Shown: piece by piece, positions 8,032-16,358 of the stretch
Layout: every line of letters starts with the position of its first letter
How positions within the stretch are numbered: the stretch's first letter is position 1
Assembly (NCBI RefSeq): GCF_900169075.1
Contig: NZ_LT827015.1
Location: 1,364,001-1,428,000 of the forward strand
Reading direction: 5' to 3'
DNA: 64,000 bases
Source: Chryseobacterium phocaeense
Lineage (GTDB): Bacteria > Bacteroidota > Bacteroidia > Flavobacteriales > Weeksellaceae
Made by a program: the position numbers and the translations under genes
Notes under the pieces: generated by a model
What the model was told of the DNA's origin: nothing
Database searches by the model: none
Seen by the model: the letters and a program-made list of their open reading frames with translations, nothing else

Positions 8032-10068
8032 ATGATAATTAAATCTGTAAAAGCAGCTGTTTTGCATAAAAAGAGATTGATTGTCATGATTGCTTTTATA
8101 GGGGCACTCCATATGCTGAAGGCCCAGCTGCCTCTTAACAGCAAAGCTTATCACGACAGCCTTTACACAGCATTGAGTATCTCTAAAAATGACAGTATGA
8201 AAGCAAGGACAGCTTTCAGGCTTTCTCATTACTGGGCGGTACAAAGAGATTATAAGCAAGCAGAAAAATACCTGGTGCTGGGAAGATCCTGTTTTAAAAG
8301 CAACCGTTTTCTATTAGGAATGTATTACAGAACAATAATTACGATATATACGTATAATGACCCGGCCAAAAGCCGAAAAGCCCTTTATAAAACAGACTCC
8401 CTTCTTTCTGTATTTAAAACTCCCGATGCTTACACCAACCTGGCAGGAGCATGGTATAGTGAAGCCATCATTGCCCAAAGGGAAAGTGATGAAAAAAAAT
8501 CCCTTTGGATTATCATTAATAAAGTGATTCCTCTGGCTGAGAAAAGCGGGAACAGTGCTACCTTGGCTACGTTTTACTCACAGGTGGGCATTTTAATGAT
8601 GAACAGGCAGTTATTTGAAAAAGCAGAAGAGTATTTTACCAAGGTTATTCAGATGAAAAATGTTCTTCCTGCAAAGAAAAATACCCTCGTTCGTGTTTAT
8701 ATTTACTCTGCGGAAAACTTCACTTATGCGAAAGCATTTAAACGGGCCGAAGAAATGCTGAAAGAGGCCCGGAAAATATTAGATAAAAATCCCGGAGCTA
8801 CAGATCATGCGGATTATTATCTGGCGGAGGGTCGGTATTTTGACGAGACAAAGCAATATCACAAAGCGTTGCTTAGCTATGAGCAGGGAAAAAAATATGC
8901 CGTAACAATTCATGATAAAGATCTGGAAAACTGGCTGACGATGAAGAAGGCCGATATTTTTTTTAAAACAAAACAATATCCGGATGCTGAGAAATTGCTC
9001 ATGAACCTGCTAAAGACCGGATATACCTATAAACTGGATAATGAAAGAAGACTGTACGATAAACTGGCCTATGTTTCCAATGCTTTGGGAAAATATAAAG
9101 ATGCTTATGAATGGCAGAAAAAATGCAGTGTACTGAGTGATAGTATGTATCAGGCCCAGCTGGATAAGGATATCGTAGCCATAGAAGCCAGGTTTAAGAA
9201 TTCTGAGAAAGAGAAAACCATCATGCAGCTCCAGGCTTCTAAAAAGCAGGAAGAGCTTAAAAGCAAAAACCAGAAACTGACAAGCTGGATCCTGGGAATA
9301 GCCGGGGCAGCACTGCTGATCGGTCTTTTTTTCTTGGTATATTCTTATAAAAGTGCAAAAAAATTATCCGTACAGAAGGAGATCAACCATCAGCAGCGTC
9401 TGAATGAAATAGAGCAACAGCATCACCTGAAGCTGGTTAAAGAGATGCTGGATGCGGAAGAACGTGAGCGTCAGCGGATCGGGAGAGACCTTCACGACGG
9501 TCTTGGCGGGATGCTTGCCGGAATAAAAATGAATCTTACCCAACAGCAGAAAACAGACTATCATAACCTGAATACAGTGATCAGCAGGCTGGACGAGTCT
9601 GTGGTTGAGCTGAGGCGGATCTCCCGGAATATGGTGCCCGAAAGTCTTCTGAAAATCGGACTGGAAACTTCTTTGAGGGATCTCTGTGAACTGCTGGAAA
9701 ACGAAGAAACGCTGATAACATTTCAAGCCATTGATATTGGCAAAAATATTCCCGATGCTACCCAGATGCACATCTACCGTATCATCCAGGAACTGCTTTC
9801 CAATGCAATGCGCCACGGCCAGCCTTCAAATATTATGCTTCAGTGCAGCCAGAACCAGGATATGCTTTACATTACTGTAGAAGATGACGGGAAAGGATTT
9901 GATGCTTCCGTTCTCGATAAAAGCCCGGGAATAGGTTTTACAAACATTAAAAACAGGATAGAGTACCTGAAAGGGAACATGGAAATTGTATCGGCTAAAG
10001 GAGAGGGAACGGCTGTAAATATCGAACTCAGCATAGGTTCTCACCAGCACGAGATGGAGGCTATTTGA
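8032..10068 (+). CDS. TPR-containing sensor histidine kinase, copy 1
   Basis: 678 residues. An N-terminal hydrophobic signal segment ends at KAQ (about residue 32). A region of degenerate TPR helices covers residues 40-395, a coiled stretch follows, and one membrane span (SWILGIAGAALLIGLFFLVY) lies near residues 420-440. The cytoplasmic part is a NarX/DegS-type kinase: phospho-acceptor His488 in GRDLHDGLGG, the N box in QELLSNAMRHG, and ATP-lid motifs DDGKGFD and GIGFTNIKNR. The periplasmic TPR domain presumably senses a ligand or protein partner, and the kinase would phosphorylate a LuxR-type response regulator, which is not encoded in this window. A close paralogue follows immediately (134 bp gap). 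Confidence 0.9.
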   Translation: MIIKSVKAAVLHKKRLIVMIAFIGALHMLKAQLPLNSKAYHDSLYTALSISKNDSMKARTAFRLSHYWAVQRDYKQAEKYLVLGRSCFKSNRFLLGMYYRTIITIYTYNDPAKSRKALYKTDSLLSVFKTPDAYTNLAGAWYSEAIIAQRESDEKKSLWIIINKVIPLAEKSGNSATLATFYSQVGILMMNRQLFEKAEEYFTKVIQMKNVLPAKKNTLVRVYIYSAENFTYAKAFKRAEEMLKEARKILDKNPGATDHADYYLAEGRYFDETKQYHKALLSYEQGKKYAVTIHDKDLENWLTMKKADIFFKTKQYPDAEKLLMNLLKTGYTYKLDNERRLYDKLAYVSNALGKYKDAYEWQKKCSVLSDSMYQAQLDKDIVAIEARFKNSEKEKTIMQLQASKKQEELKSKNQKLTSWILGIAGAALLIGLFFLVYSYKSAKKLSVQKEINHQQRLNEIEQQHHLKLVKEMLDAEERERQRIGRDLHDGLGGMLAGIKMNLTQQQKTDYHNLNTVISRLDESVVELRRISRNMVPESLLKIGLETSLRDLCELLENEETLITFQAIDIGKNIPDATQMHIYRIIQELLSNAMRHGQPSNIMLQCSQNQDMLYITVEDDGKGFDASVLDKSPGIGFTNIKNRIEYLKGNMEIVSAKGEGTAVNIELSIGSHQHEMEAI

Positions 10069-10130
10069 TAAAGCAATGATAAATATCTGTGAACCATGTA
10101 AATTTGAGTTCCGTAAAGAATTTAAAGGTC

Positions 10131-10167
10131 AGTCTCCGTAAATTCCCGGTGCCTTTCCGTGTAATTT
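10131..10167 (+). promoter_or_regulatory. Conserved upstream block of histidine kinase 2
   Basis: AGTCTCCGTAAATTCCCGG, then CCTTTCCGTGTAATTT, 36 bp before the start. It aligns with the block at 7966-8002 ahead of the first kinase, while the surrounding gap sequence does not. Confidence 0.45.
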
Positions 10168-10202
10168 ATCTTTATCTTTACAACATATAAACCAATAAAC
10201 AA

Positions 10203-12221
10203 ATGATATTCAAAACTATAAAAGCAGCAGGTGTTTTGTATAAAAAGGGACTTATAATCCTTATTGCTTTTATAGGCTCCGGTTACATGATGAAGGCGCA
10301 GTTACCTCTTAACAGTAAAGCTTATCACGACAGTCTCTATATGGCTTTGAGTACCCAGAAAAGCGATAGTATGAAGGCAAGGACCGCTTTTCTGCTTTCC
10401 CATTACTGGTCTATAAAACGTGATCTGAAAAAGGCTGAGAAATATTTGATAACAGGCAGATCTTATTTTAAAAATAACCGTTTTCTGCTTGGAATTTATT
10501 ATAGCACTGCCAATGATGTATATCTGGATTCCGATGCGAATAAAGCCCGGGCTGCTCTTCTTAAGGCAGATTCTCTTCTCGCTGTTTTTCATACCCCCGA
10601 TGCTTATATTAATTTAGCCAGGACCTGGTATAGCGAAGCCATCATTGCCCAAAGAAAAAGTGATGAAAAAAGATCTCTATGGATCCTCGTGAATAAAGTG
10701 ATTCCCTTTGTTGAAAAAAGCGGAGACCATATTATTCTGGCAAAATACTATTCACAGGTAGGTATTCTGCTTATGAACAGGGATTTGCATGAAAAAGCAC
10801 AGGAATACTTCTTCAAAGTAATTAAAATGAAAAATAGCCTTCCCCGGAAGAACAATACACTGGTACGTGCTTATATTTATTCTGCTGAAAATTTAACCAA
10901 TGCCGGAAAATTTGCACAGGCCAAAACTATGTTGTCAGAAGCCAGAAAAATTCTTGATGAGAACCCGGGAGCAGAAGATAATGCAGACTATTATCTGGTG
11001 GAAGGAAGCTATTTTGAAGAGATGAAGCAATATCCTGAAGCCCTCAGGAGTTATGATCAAAGTGCACAATATGCGAAGATGATTAAAGATGTTGATCTTG
11101 AGGATACGCTGGTCATGGAGAAATTTGATATTCTTTTTGAGACCGGGCAATTTAAAGAGGCAGAGAAACTTTTGCTACAGCTGGAGAAGAGTAAATACAC
11201 CTATAAAGCAGATAATAAAAAGGAACTTTATAAGCAAATGGCCCGCGTTTCCCATGCATTGGGAAAAAACAAAGAAGCCTACGAATGGCAGAAGAAGTAC
11301 AGTACTTTCTCAGACAGTCTGTATCAGGCTCAGCTGGACAGGGATATTGTAGCCATAGAAGCTAAATTTAAGAATTCTGAGAAAGAAAAAACTATCGTAC
11401 AGCTTCAGGCAGCCAAAAAGCAGGAAGAACTTAAAAGCAAAAACCAGAGACTGACAAGCTGGATTCTGGGAATAGCCGGAGCCGCATTGCTGATTGGTCT
11501 TTTTTTCCTGGTGTATTCTTATAAAAGCGCCAAAAAGCTGTCTATACAGAAAGAAATCAACCATCAACAGCGTCTGAATGAAATAGAACAGCAGCATCAC
11601 CTGAAACTGGTCCAGGAAATGCTTGATGCGGAAGAACGTGAACGCCAGCGCATCGGGCGGGATCTTCACGACGGACTTGGCGGCATGCTTGCCGGAATAA
11701 AAATGAATCTTACCCAACAGCAGAAAACAGAGTATCACAACCTGAATACCGTAATCACCAGGCTGGACGAATCTGTTGTTGAGCTAAGGCGTATCGCCCG
11801 GAATATGATGCCCGAAAGCCTTCTGAAAATCGGACTGGAAACTTCTTTGCGGGATCTCTGTGAGCTGCTGGAAAGTGAAGAAACCTCGATAACATTCCAG
11901 GCTATTGATATCGGGAAGGACATTCCTGATGCCACCCAAATGCACATTTATCGTATTGTGCAGGAACTTCTTTCCAATGCGATACGGCATGGTTACCCGT
12001 CAAATGTTATGCTTCAGTGCAGCCAGAATCAGGATGTATTCTATATCACTGTGGAAGATGACGGAAAAGGGTTTGATGTTTCTATTCTGGATATAAGCCC
12101 GGGAATAGGCTTTACCAATATTAAAAACAGGGTAGAATACCTGAAAGGGAAGATGGATATTGTATCTGCTCAAGGTGAAGGAACTACTGTTAATATTGAG
12201 CTCAATATAGGTACTGCATGA
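10203..12221 (+). CDS. TPR-containing sensor histidine kinase, copy 2
   Basis: 672 residues, same architecture as the preceding gene: signal segment, TPR helices, one membrane span (residues 420-440), phospho-acceptor His489 in GRDLHDGLGG, N box QELLSNAIRHG and ATP-lid DDGKGFD. The two copies are nearly identical from the linker (KNSEKEKT) through the kinase domain but clearly diverged in the TPR sensing half. That pattern fits duplication followed by divergence of the input domain with the same output partner. It ends 45 bp before a strong bidirectional terminator. The cognate response regulator is not in the window. Confidence 0.9.
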   Translation: MIFKTIKAAGVLYKKGLIILIAFIGSGYMMKAQLPLNSKAYHDSLYMALSTQKSDSMKARTAFLLSHYWSIKRDLKKAEKYLITGRSYFKNNRFLLGIYYSTANDVYLDSDANKARAALLKADSLLAVFHTPDAYINLARTWYSEAIIAQRKSDEKRSLWILVNKVIPFVEKSGDHIILAKYYSQVGILLMNRDLHEKAQEYFFKVIKMKNSLPRKNNTLVRAYIYSAENLTNAGKFAQAKTMLSEARKILDENPGAEDNADYYLVEGSYFEEMKQYPEALRSYDQSAQYAKMIKDVDLEDTLVMEKFDILFETGQFKEAEKLLLQLEKSKYTYKADNKKELYKQMARVSHALGKNKEAYEWQKKYSTFSDSLYQAQLDRDIVAIEAKFKNSEKEKTIVQLQAAKKQEELKSKNQRLTSWILGIAGAALLIGLFFLVYSYKSAKKLSIQKEINHQQRLNEIEQQHHLKLVQEMLDAEERERQRIGRDLHDGLGGMLAGIKMNLTQQQKTEYHNLNTVITRLDESVVELRRIARNMMPESLLKIGLETSLRDLCELLESEETSITFQAIDIGKDIPDATQMHIYRIVQELLSNAIRHGYPSNVMLQCSQNQDVFYITVEDDGKGFDVSILDISPGIGFTNIKNRVEYLKGKMDIVSAQGEGTTVNIELNIGTA

Positions 12222-12266
12222 GGTAACAGAAAATATCCGGTATTTAAGATAAGAGTATTAAAAAAT

Positions 12267-12296
12267 ACGGAAGTTCAGCATCTGCTGAACTTCCGT
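12267..12296. terminator. Bidirectional terminator between kinase 2 and the double-glycine peptide gene
   Basis: Perfect 14-base stem starting ACGGAAGTTCAGCA with a 2-base loop, preceded by AAAAAT and followed by TTTGATT. It serves the kinase on the plus strand and probably the convergent peptide operon. Confidence 0.85.
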
Positions 12297-12362
12297 TTGA
12301 TTATAGGATATGCCTTTACAGCAGATACCGTGTTTTTCGGTTGTTAAAAAGGACCTCTTGAG

Positions 12363-12545
12363 CTAACTGCATCCTGAAACAAGGCAATCATGGATATACG
12401 GGCAAGGATTTCCTCCGGCCGGTACTACGGAACAGCATGCATGAGTTCCGTTCCAGACCACATGATTAGGGTAGAAGGAAGGACAGGTATGCCCTCCGAA
12501 CACTGATCTTAATTCTTTTCTGTTTAATTTTTTTAAATTTTTCAT
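12363..12545 (-). CDS. Bacteriocin-like double-glycine leader peptide, Cys-rich core
   Basis: 60-residue precursor. Residues 1-18 (MKNLKKLNRKELRSVFGG) form a typical Bacteroidetes double-glycine leader: basic-amphipathic helix, conserved L..ELRSV, cleavage after GG. The predicted 42-residue core holds six cysteines (one near the start, an adjacent CC pair, then three more), which suggests three disulfides or thioether crosslinks. Short peptides with this leader are annotated bacteriocin-like in Chryseobacterium; their activity is generally untested. No C39 peptidase/ABC exporter, modification enzyme or immunity gene is beside it, so export would depend on machinery elsewhere. It lies 21 bp downstream of a small secreted protein gene on the same strand, so the two are probably co-transcribed. 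Confidence 0.7.
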   Translation of the reverse strand: MKNLKKLNRKELRSVFGGHTCPSFYPNHVVWNGTHACCSVVPAGGNPCPYIHDCLVSGCS

Positions 12546-12566
12546 ACTTTATTTTTTAATGAATGA

Positions 12567-12914
12567 TTAAAAAGGACATGCCATGATGAGATGCAGGCTT
12601 GAGCTTGTCATCGTTCCATCAGCAAAATAATAATAGGACCAGGTGACACCTCCAGGTACCACAGGTTGGCTTAGCCACCAGGAACGGCAGGCACTGGTAC
12701 CCAGATAAGCAGTGGCAGGTGTGCCGGCCAGTGCATCTGCTTCTGCTGCATTACGCGGAGCTACAGCCGTTTTACGGCTTACTCTGTAATACGTATAAAC
12801 GGGTTTTGATTTTTCTGTTGAAACGATAGTCCCGGCTTTATAGTCGGTCTCATTAGGATACGCTGTATAACTAGCAGACAGTGTCAGACATAAAATAATA
12901 ACTAGATTTTTCAT
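12567..12914 (-). CDS. Small secreted protein of unknown function
   Basis: 115 residues. The signal peptide (MKNLVIILCLTLSASYTAYP) is followed by a mature part rich in Ala, Thr and Ser with two Cys and the run TWSYYYF near the C-terminus. I do not recognise the family. The gene is directly upstream of the double-glycine peptide and in the same transcriptional unit. It begins with the same MKNL as that peptide, but no GG site is present, so export is probably by Sec. It could be an accessory or immunity factor for the peptide, an inference from position only. Confidence 0.6.
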   Translation of the reverse strand: MKNLVIILCLTLSASYTAYPNETDYKAGTIVSTEKSKPVYTYYRVSRKTAVAPRNAAEADALAGTPATAYLGTSACRSWWLSQPVVPGGVTWSYYYFADGTMTSSSLHLIMACPF

Positions 12915-12960
12915 ACTTTCTTCCTGATTTGATTGTTTTTATATTGAATAAATTATTTTA

Positions 12961-12972
12961 CACTAATTAGTG
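12961..12972. promoter_or_regulatory. Palindrome CACTAATTAGTG upstream of the peptide operon
   Basis: Perfect 12-bp palindrome 47 bp before the start of the small secreted protein gene (minus strand), in the expected promoter zone. Possible operator; no regulator identified. Confidence 0.3.
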
Positions 12973-13122
12973 ATTTAAAGGTAATTCATATAACCAATAA
13001 CAATCAATACACATTTAGTAAGTGCTTATGAATATCTAGCAGATGTTCGTTTTCTTTAGATAAGTGAAAAAAATGGAAATTTTTCAAGTTAATGCAGGAT
13101 TAAGATAAAAAATGGAGCCTTA

Positions 13123-13629
13123 CTAAGGCTCCACATAAAACGAAGTAGATTTATTGCTGTTCTTCTGTTTTATAAATTGAAGGACAGAGCCCGCAATAAA
13201 CAGAACAAAGAGAATAAGCAGTGTTTTACCGATGATCGGATCATTAATGCCTGTAGCCAGCGGGTGGCCTACCGGAACCCGGGTAAATGTTTCGTTGACG
13301 GTAGGGACCAAGGAAAGGAAGAAACTGAAAGACAGCAAAAAGTTCTCAAAATACCGGGCTTTTGTATTCCCTTTCTTTTTTAAATGTAAAAAATAAGCGA
13401 CACCAATCAAACCAATAATGAATATTGAAAAAATATGCCCCGGATTAAAACCTCCGTGTTTTGAAATTCCCAATGATGTTAATGAAGTAACCATCGTACC
13501 ATAGAAATACAGTTTTCCTGATGTTACTCCCAGACTGATTTTACCATATCTGATAAAACCCGCTATTGCCCCTGCAAGGGCAGCGATGCCGATAATTGTA
13601 TGAAAAATTCCTAAAGCTGATAATCCCAT
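13123..13629 (-). CDS. Polytopic membrane protein, unknown function (DUF2306-like)
   Basis: 168 residues with four to five predicted membrane helices (about 5-25, 37-57, 66-86, 91-108 and 131-152). Conserved-looking histidines lie at helix ends (IFHT near the N-terminus, KHGGFNPGHIF in the middle), and a short basic tail follows. The overall pattern resembles DUF2306-type membrane proteins but I cannot confirm membership. An AraC regulator gene lies 180 bp upstream on the same strand, so it is a plausible target or operon partner. Confidence 0.65.
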   Translation of the reverse strand: MGLSALGIFHTIIGIAALAGAIAGFIRYGKISLGVTSGKLYFYGTMVTSLTSLGISKHGGFNPGHIFSIFIIGLIGVAYFLHLKKKGNTKARYFENFLLSFSFFLSLVPTVNETFTRVPVGHPLATGINDPIIGKTLLILFVLFIAGSVLQFIKQKNSNKSTSFYVEP

Positions 13630-13809
13630 TTCTTATAATTTTTAGTTAAACGATCTGTTGTTAAGCATAAAGCTCCGAGCTTTGCAGAAGTTTTGGGCCT
13701 CCTGAAAGAACATGGCAAAATTGCAACAGAAAGAGGGGATTAACTTTGTGAATCAGTTCAATTATTTGGCATTTTGGTTCATACAATACATCGTATGGGA
13801 AGAGGTTTT

Positions 13810-14661
13810 TTATTTTGCTTTCAATTCCTGTCGGTATTTTCTCGGTGTACGCTGGTATTTGTCGCTGAAACTTTTCGTAAAATTGGCAAGGTCATTGAAT
13901 CCGCAGTTCAGGGCAATTTCAGTAATCCGCTGATCGGAGGCCAGAAGGAGCTCTGCTGCTTTTTCAAGCTTTTTATTTTTAATATAGCTGGCAGGAGTAT
14001 CGTTATAGAGTTTTGCAAATTCTCTTTTGAACGAAGACTGGCTTAAATTAGTCTGCTCCGCCAGTTGTTCAATGGTCAGCTGGGAAAACAGGTTGGCTTC
14101 AATGAGTTGTTTAAAAGTATACGTGACAGGGGAGAAAAGCTGTGACAGGATGATCTGTACTGACTCTGCATTTTGTGTCTGGGAAAGCAGCAGGATAATT
14201 TCTTTGAGTTTCAGGACCAGAATATCTTCGTTAACCAGAAATGGGTTTTCAAAATAAAACAATAAGCCTTCAATGTATTTCTGAATAAGAAAATCATTGT
14301 TGATCTTTTCATTTGATTTATTTGAAACGGTTTTTGGGGTCTGAAGCAGTAATGGCAATTCCCGGTCGTAAATTTTCTTCAGAATATCCGGATAGAAAGT
14401 AACGATAACGATCTCGCACTTGCTGTCCGGAAGAGCATGACGGATCTGGTTTCCTGAGCGGATACAGTTCAGAAATAAAGAATAGCTGGCGGGAATATTT
14501 CCCTCTGCCTGATCCACCTGATACCGGAATTCACCCTGCAATACATATAGAAAACAGGCCTGTTCAGTAACGGGGAAGTCGTACCTGAAGGGTGATTTCA
14601 GCTCAATTTTTTGCATGAATGTCTTCCCGAAGAGTTCGTATTTCTTATAATTATTTACCAT
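13810..14661 (-). CDS. AraC family transcriptional regulator
   Basis: 283 residues. The N-terminal part has a cupin-like strand pattern. The C-terminal AraC domain starts near residue 180 with the two HTH motifs (TIEQLAEQTNLSQSSFKREF and ITEIALNCGFNDLANFTKSF) and ends YQRTPRKYRQELKAK. The protein resembles AraC regulators found beside small DUF2306-like or DoxX-like membrane proteins in Chryseobacterium; here the membrane protein at 13123-13629 is downstream on the same strand. The inducer is unknown. Confidence 0.9.
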   Translation of the reverse strand: MVNNYKKYELFGKTFMQKIELKSPFRYDFPVTEQACFLYVLQGEFRYQVDQAEGNIPASYSLFLNCIRSGNQIRHALPDSKCEIVIVTFYPDILKKIYDRELPLLLQTPKTVSNKSNEKINNDFLIQKYIEGLLFYFENPFLVNEDILVLKLKEIILLLSQTQNAESVQIILSQLFSPVTYTFKQLIEANLFSQLTIEQLAEQTNLSQSSFKREFAKLYNDTPASYIKNKKLEKAAELLLASDQRITEIALNCGFNDLANFTKSFSDKYQRTPRKYRQELKAK

Positions 14662-14714
14662 GGTCTATAACACTTATCCTTACACTCTGATCACCTAATC
14701 CAACTATCCGTCAT

Positions 14715-14780
14715 TTCACTATTCACCATTCACCATTTACCCTTTCGCCTATTCGCCCATTTGCAATTTTGCCTTTTCAA
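14715..14780. repeat. Degenerate heptamer array (TTCACCA-type) next to the Arr stop codon
   Basis: Units TTCACTA, TTCACCA, TTCACCA, TTTACCC in perfect 7-bp register (14715-14742), then looser TTTCGCC / ATTCGCC / ATTTGCA units up to the Arr stop codon at 14783. One of several loci with a 7-bp period but a different unit. Confidence 0.6.
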
Positions 14781-14782
14781 AA

Positions 14783-15526
14783 TCAATTAATAATCTCCCC
14801 CTTACTGTTCTCCAATTTTTCACGGAATTTCTGCAGTTCTTCAGGACCAGGCCTATTCCATTCTGCTGCTTCTCCGATAACCTTCAAAGGAGCTTCAGAG
14901 CGATAGGACCGGGTTGGATTTCCCGGGAATTTTTTATCCGTCAGGTTGGGATCATTTTCAAAGGCTCCCGTTGGTTCCACAATGTAGACATGTTCCTGTC
15001 CGTCACCCTTTGCCAGTGCGGCAGCAAGACCAGCTCCGTTCACCAGTGCGGTGAAATAAATGTGATTCATGATGAATTCAGACTTATAATTGGAATTTCC
15101 GCCTGCTGTAAGCAAATCACCCACCTTCAGATCTGCTTTTGTACCGTGATAAAACGGACCTTTGTCTGAGGGATTATTTTTGAGTTGCAAAGCCAGATCA
15201 GCGTTTTCTTTTGACTTTCCTATATTACCCAGATCTTCGTAGCATTGGGAAAGATTGGAATAAAGCGATGGCAGAGCCGTTTTTACAGCATCATCATTTA
15301 CCTTCAGGGCATATTCAAGGGCAGTTTCGAGCCATTTCAATTTTTCGCCGGCTGTTTTTTGATGTCTGGCTATATAATGGGCTGCCAGAAACTTTTCATG
15401 ATCATCTTCTGCTTCGTTCCAGGCCTGCGTAAATAGTTGGATGGCCTCGTCAGGTTTGTTGTTTTCTTCCATACCCATTCCCTGGATGCATAGCTTAACA
15501 ACGTTGTTGAAGGGTGAAAATTCCAT
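14783..15526 (-). CDS. arr: Arr-type NAD+--rifampin ADP-ribosyltransferase with N-terminal helical/TPR region
   Basis: 247 residues in two parts. Residues 1-120 are helical and TPR-like (EAIQLFTQAWNEAEDD; LYSNLSQCYEDLGNIGKSKENADLA). Residues 124-247 match Arr along their whole length: FYHGTKADLKVGDLL, YIVEPTGAFENDPNLTDKKF, PGNPTRSYRS. The three residues known in Arr enzymes are present: His127 (YHGT), Tyr157 (HIYFTA) and Asp192 (FENDP). Arr transfers ADP-ribose from NAD+ to the C23 hydroxyl of rifamycins, inactivating them. Stand-alone Arr is about 140 residues, so the extra half is unusual and may give regulation, partner binding or a different substrate. Resistance is predicted, not shown. 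The next gene upstream on this strand is a wrecked T9SS gene. Confidence 0.85.
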   Translation of the reverse strand: MEFSPFNNVVKLCIQGMGMEENNKPDEAIQLFTQAWNEAEDDHEKFLAAHYIARHQKTAGEKLKWLETALEYALKVNDDAVKTALPSLYSNLSQCYEDLGNIGKSKENADLALQLKNNPSDKGPFYHGTKADLKVGDLLTAGGNSNYKSEFIMNHIYFTALVNGAGLAAALAKGDGQEHVYIVEPTGAFENDPNLTDKKFPGNPTRSYRSEAPLKVIGEAAEWNRPGPEELQKFREKLENSKGEIIN

Positions 15527-15723
15527 AGGCTGATTATTTTAAAATATGTTTTTATTACTGATGGATGCGGTTCTAATAAACCATATAGAACCATTGAAAT
15601 AGGATGGTAAATTTACACAAATAGTCTAGTTTTTTTGAACATTAATATTGATCAGCAGATTTTCTATATTTTTTTAAGTCAATTAAAATGTAGCATCAGC
15701 AAAGTTTTTTTGATCTATATGCG

Positions 15724-15756
15724 AAAAGTTTACTGAACTAAGTTCAATAAACTTTT
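15724..15756. terminator. Long hairpin in the gap between Arr and the T9SS remnant
   Basis: AAAAGTTTACTGAACT (15724-15739) pairs with AGTTCAATAAACTTTT (15741-15756), 15 of 16 matching. A-rich and T-rich ends suit a bidirectional terminator, perhaps of the wrecked minus-strand gene at 15822. Confidence 0.55.
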
Positions 15757-15821
15757 CTTTACACCAAAAATAACACAAAGGTTTTACCCACAGTTTTTAA
15801 TTACCAACCATAATGGTAGTT

Positions 15822-16096
15822 CTATTCCCTGTTTTTAACGACAACCCATCCTGAGTATTTAAAAGGGGTATTATATTTATCATTTTCTTTCCATGTTACA
15901 GAATACCAGTAATTTCCTGTTGGAATTTTTTTCTGCCGCTGCTTCCGTCCCATGTATAGCCGTTAGAATGATCTGCCTGGTGTAATTTCTTTCCATACCT
16001 GTCATAAATGCTGAATATGAGATCTTTTTTAATACTTCTCTGAGTAAGACTTTTAATCATGACTTTTTCGGGTGCAATTGATGGTCTCCAAGTCAT
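15822..16096 (-). pseudogene. Remnant of a T9SS type B (gliding motility-associated C-terminal) protein, frameshifted
   Basis: Only the end of a type B sorting domain survives: IFSIYDRYGKKLHQ, a TWDGSSGRKK turn, then, one frame over, IPTGNYWYSVTWKEN...GWVVVKNRE and a stop at 15822. The two halves are joined at a run of seven A on the coding strand (15926-15932 region); eight A would restore the frame through the whole domain. Upstream of 16096 the frame is closed by a stop, and the usual FPKFFTPNGDG start of the domain is absent, so the rest of the gene is gone. The homopolymer could be a sequencing artefact or a slippage site, but the missing N-terminus makes decay certain. Confidence 0.75.
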
Positions 16097-16138
16097 CTTT
16101 CAAAGGAAATTGAGGGTGATTATGAATAATATAATTGA

Positions 16139-16197
16139 TGTAATACCTGTGTAATAGGTCATTATTTACGGGGATGATTTTAAGTTGTGTAATATTG
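16139..16197 (+). promoter_or_regulatory. Regulon promoter 1: TGTAATA direct repeat plus TAATATTG -7 element
   Basis: TGTAATA at 16139 and 16150 (11 bp apart), then TAATATTG at 16190, 51 bp from the first word. The same design occurs at 19033, 20627 and 23545 (minus). No TTTG -33 box is present at the expected place, as in an activator-dependent promoter. The first open frame downstream is the interrupted cassette gene at 16359; no intact secreted gene follows, so the original target may be lost. Confidence 0.65.
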
Positions 16198-16297
16198 AAA
16201 AGTTATTTAAAACTGATAAAAAATGACATGAAACCAGTAATGCTCCGGCCATATACAATCAGCGGTAACTATTACGATTCTTAACACACAAATGTAT

Positions 16298-16323
16298 CAA
16301 TACAGGGTAATCACCCTGTATTG
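16298..16323 (+). other. Perfect stem-loop in the leader of the HTH cassette
   Basis: CAATACAGGGT-AATC-ACCCTGTATTG, an 11-bp perfect stem without a T-run, 36 bp before the ATG at 16359. It could be a leader structure or the end of an inserted element. Confidence 0.45.
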
Positions 16324-16358
16324 AATACAAAACAGTAATTCAAGATGACTTTAATACA

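Noticed and set aside
9364..9816. Antisense open frames in both histidine kinases (also 11310-11990)
   Set aside because: They recur at the same place in both copies only because the kinase-coding sequence is conserved; no independent family features.
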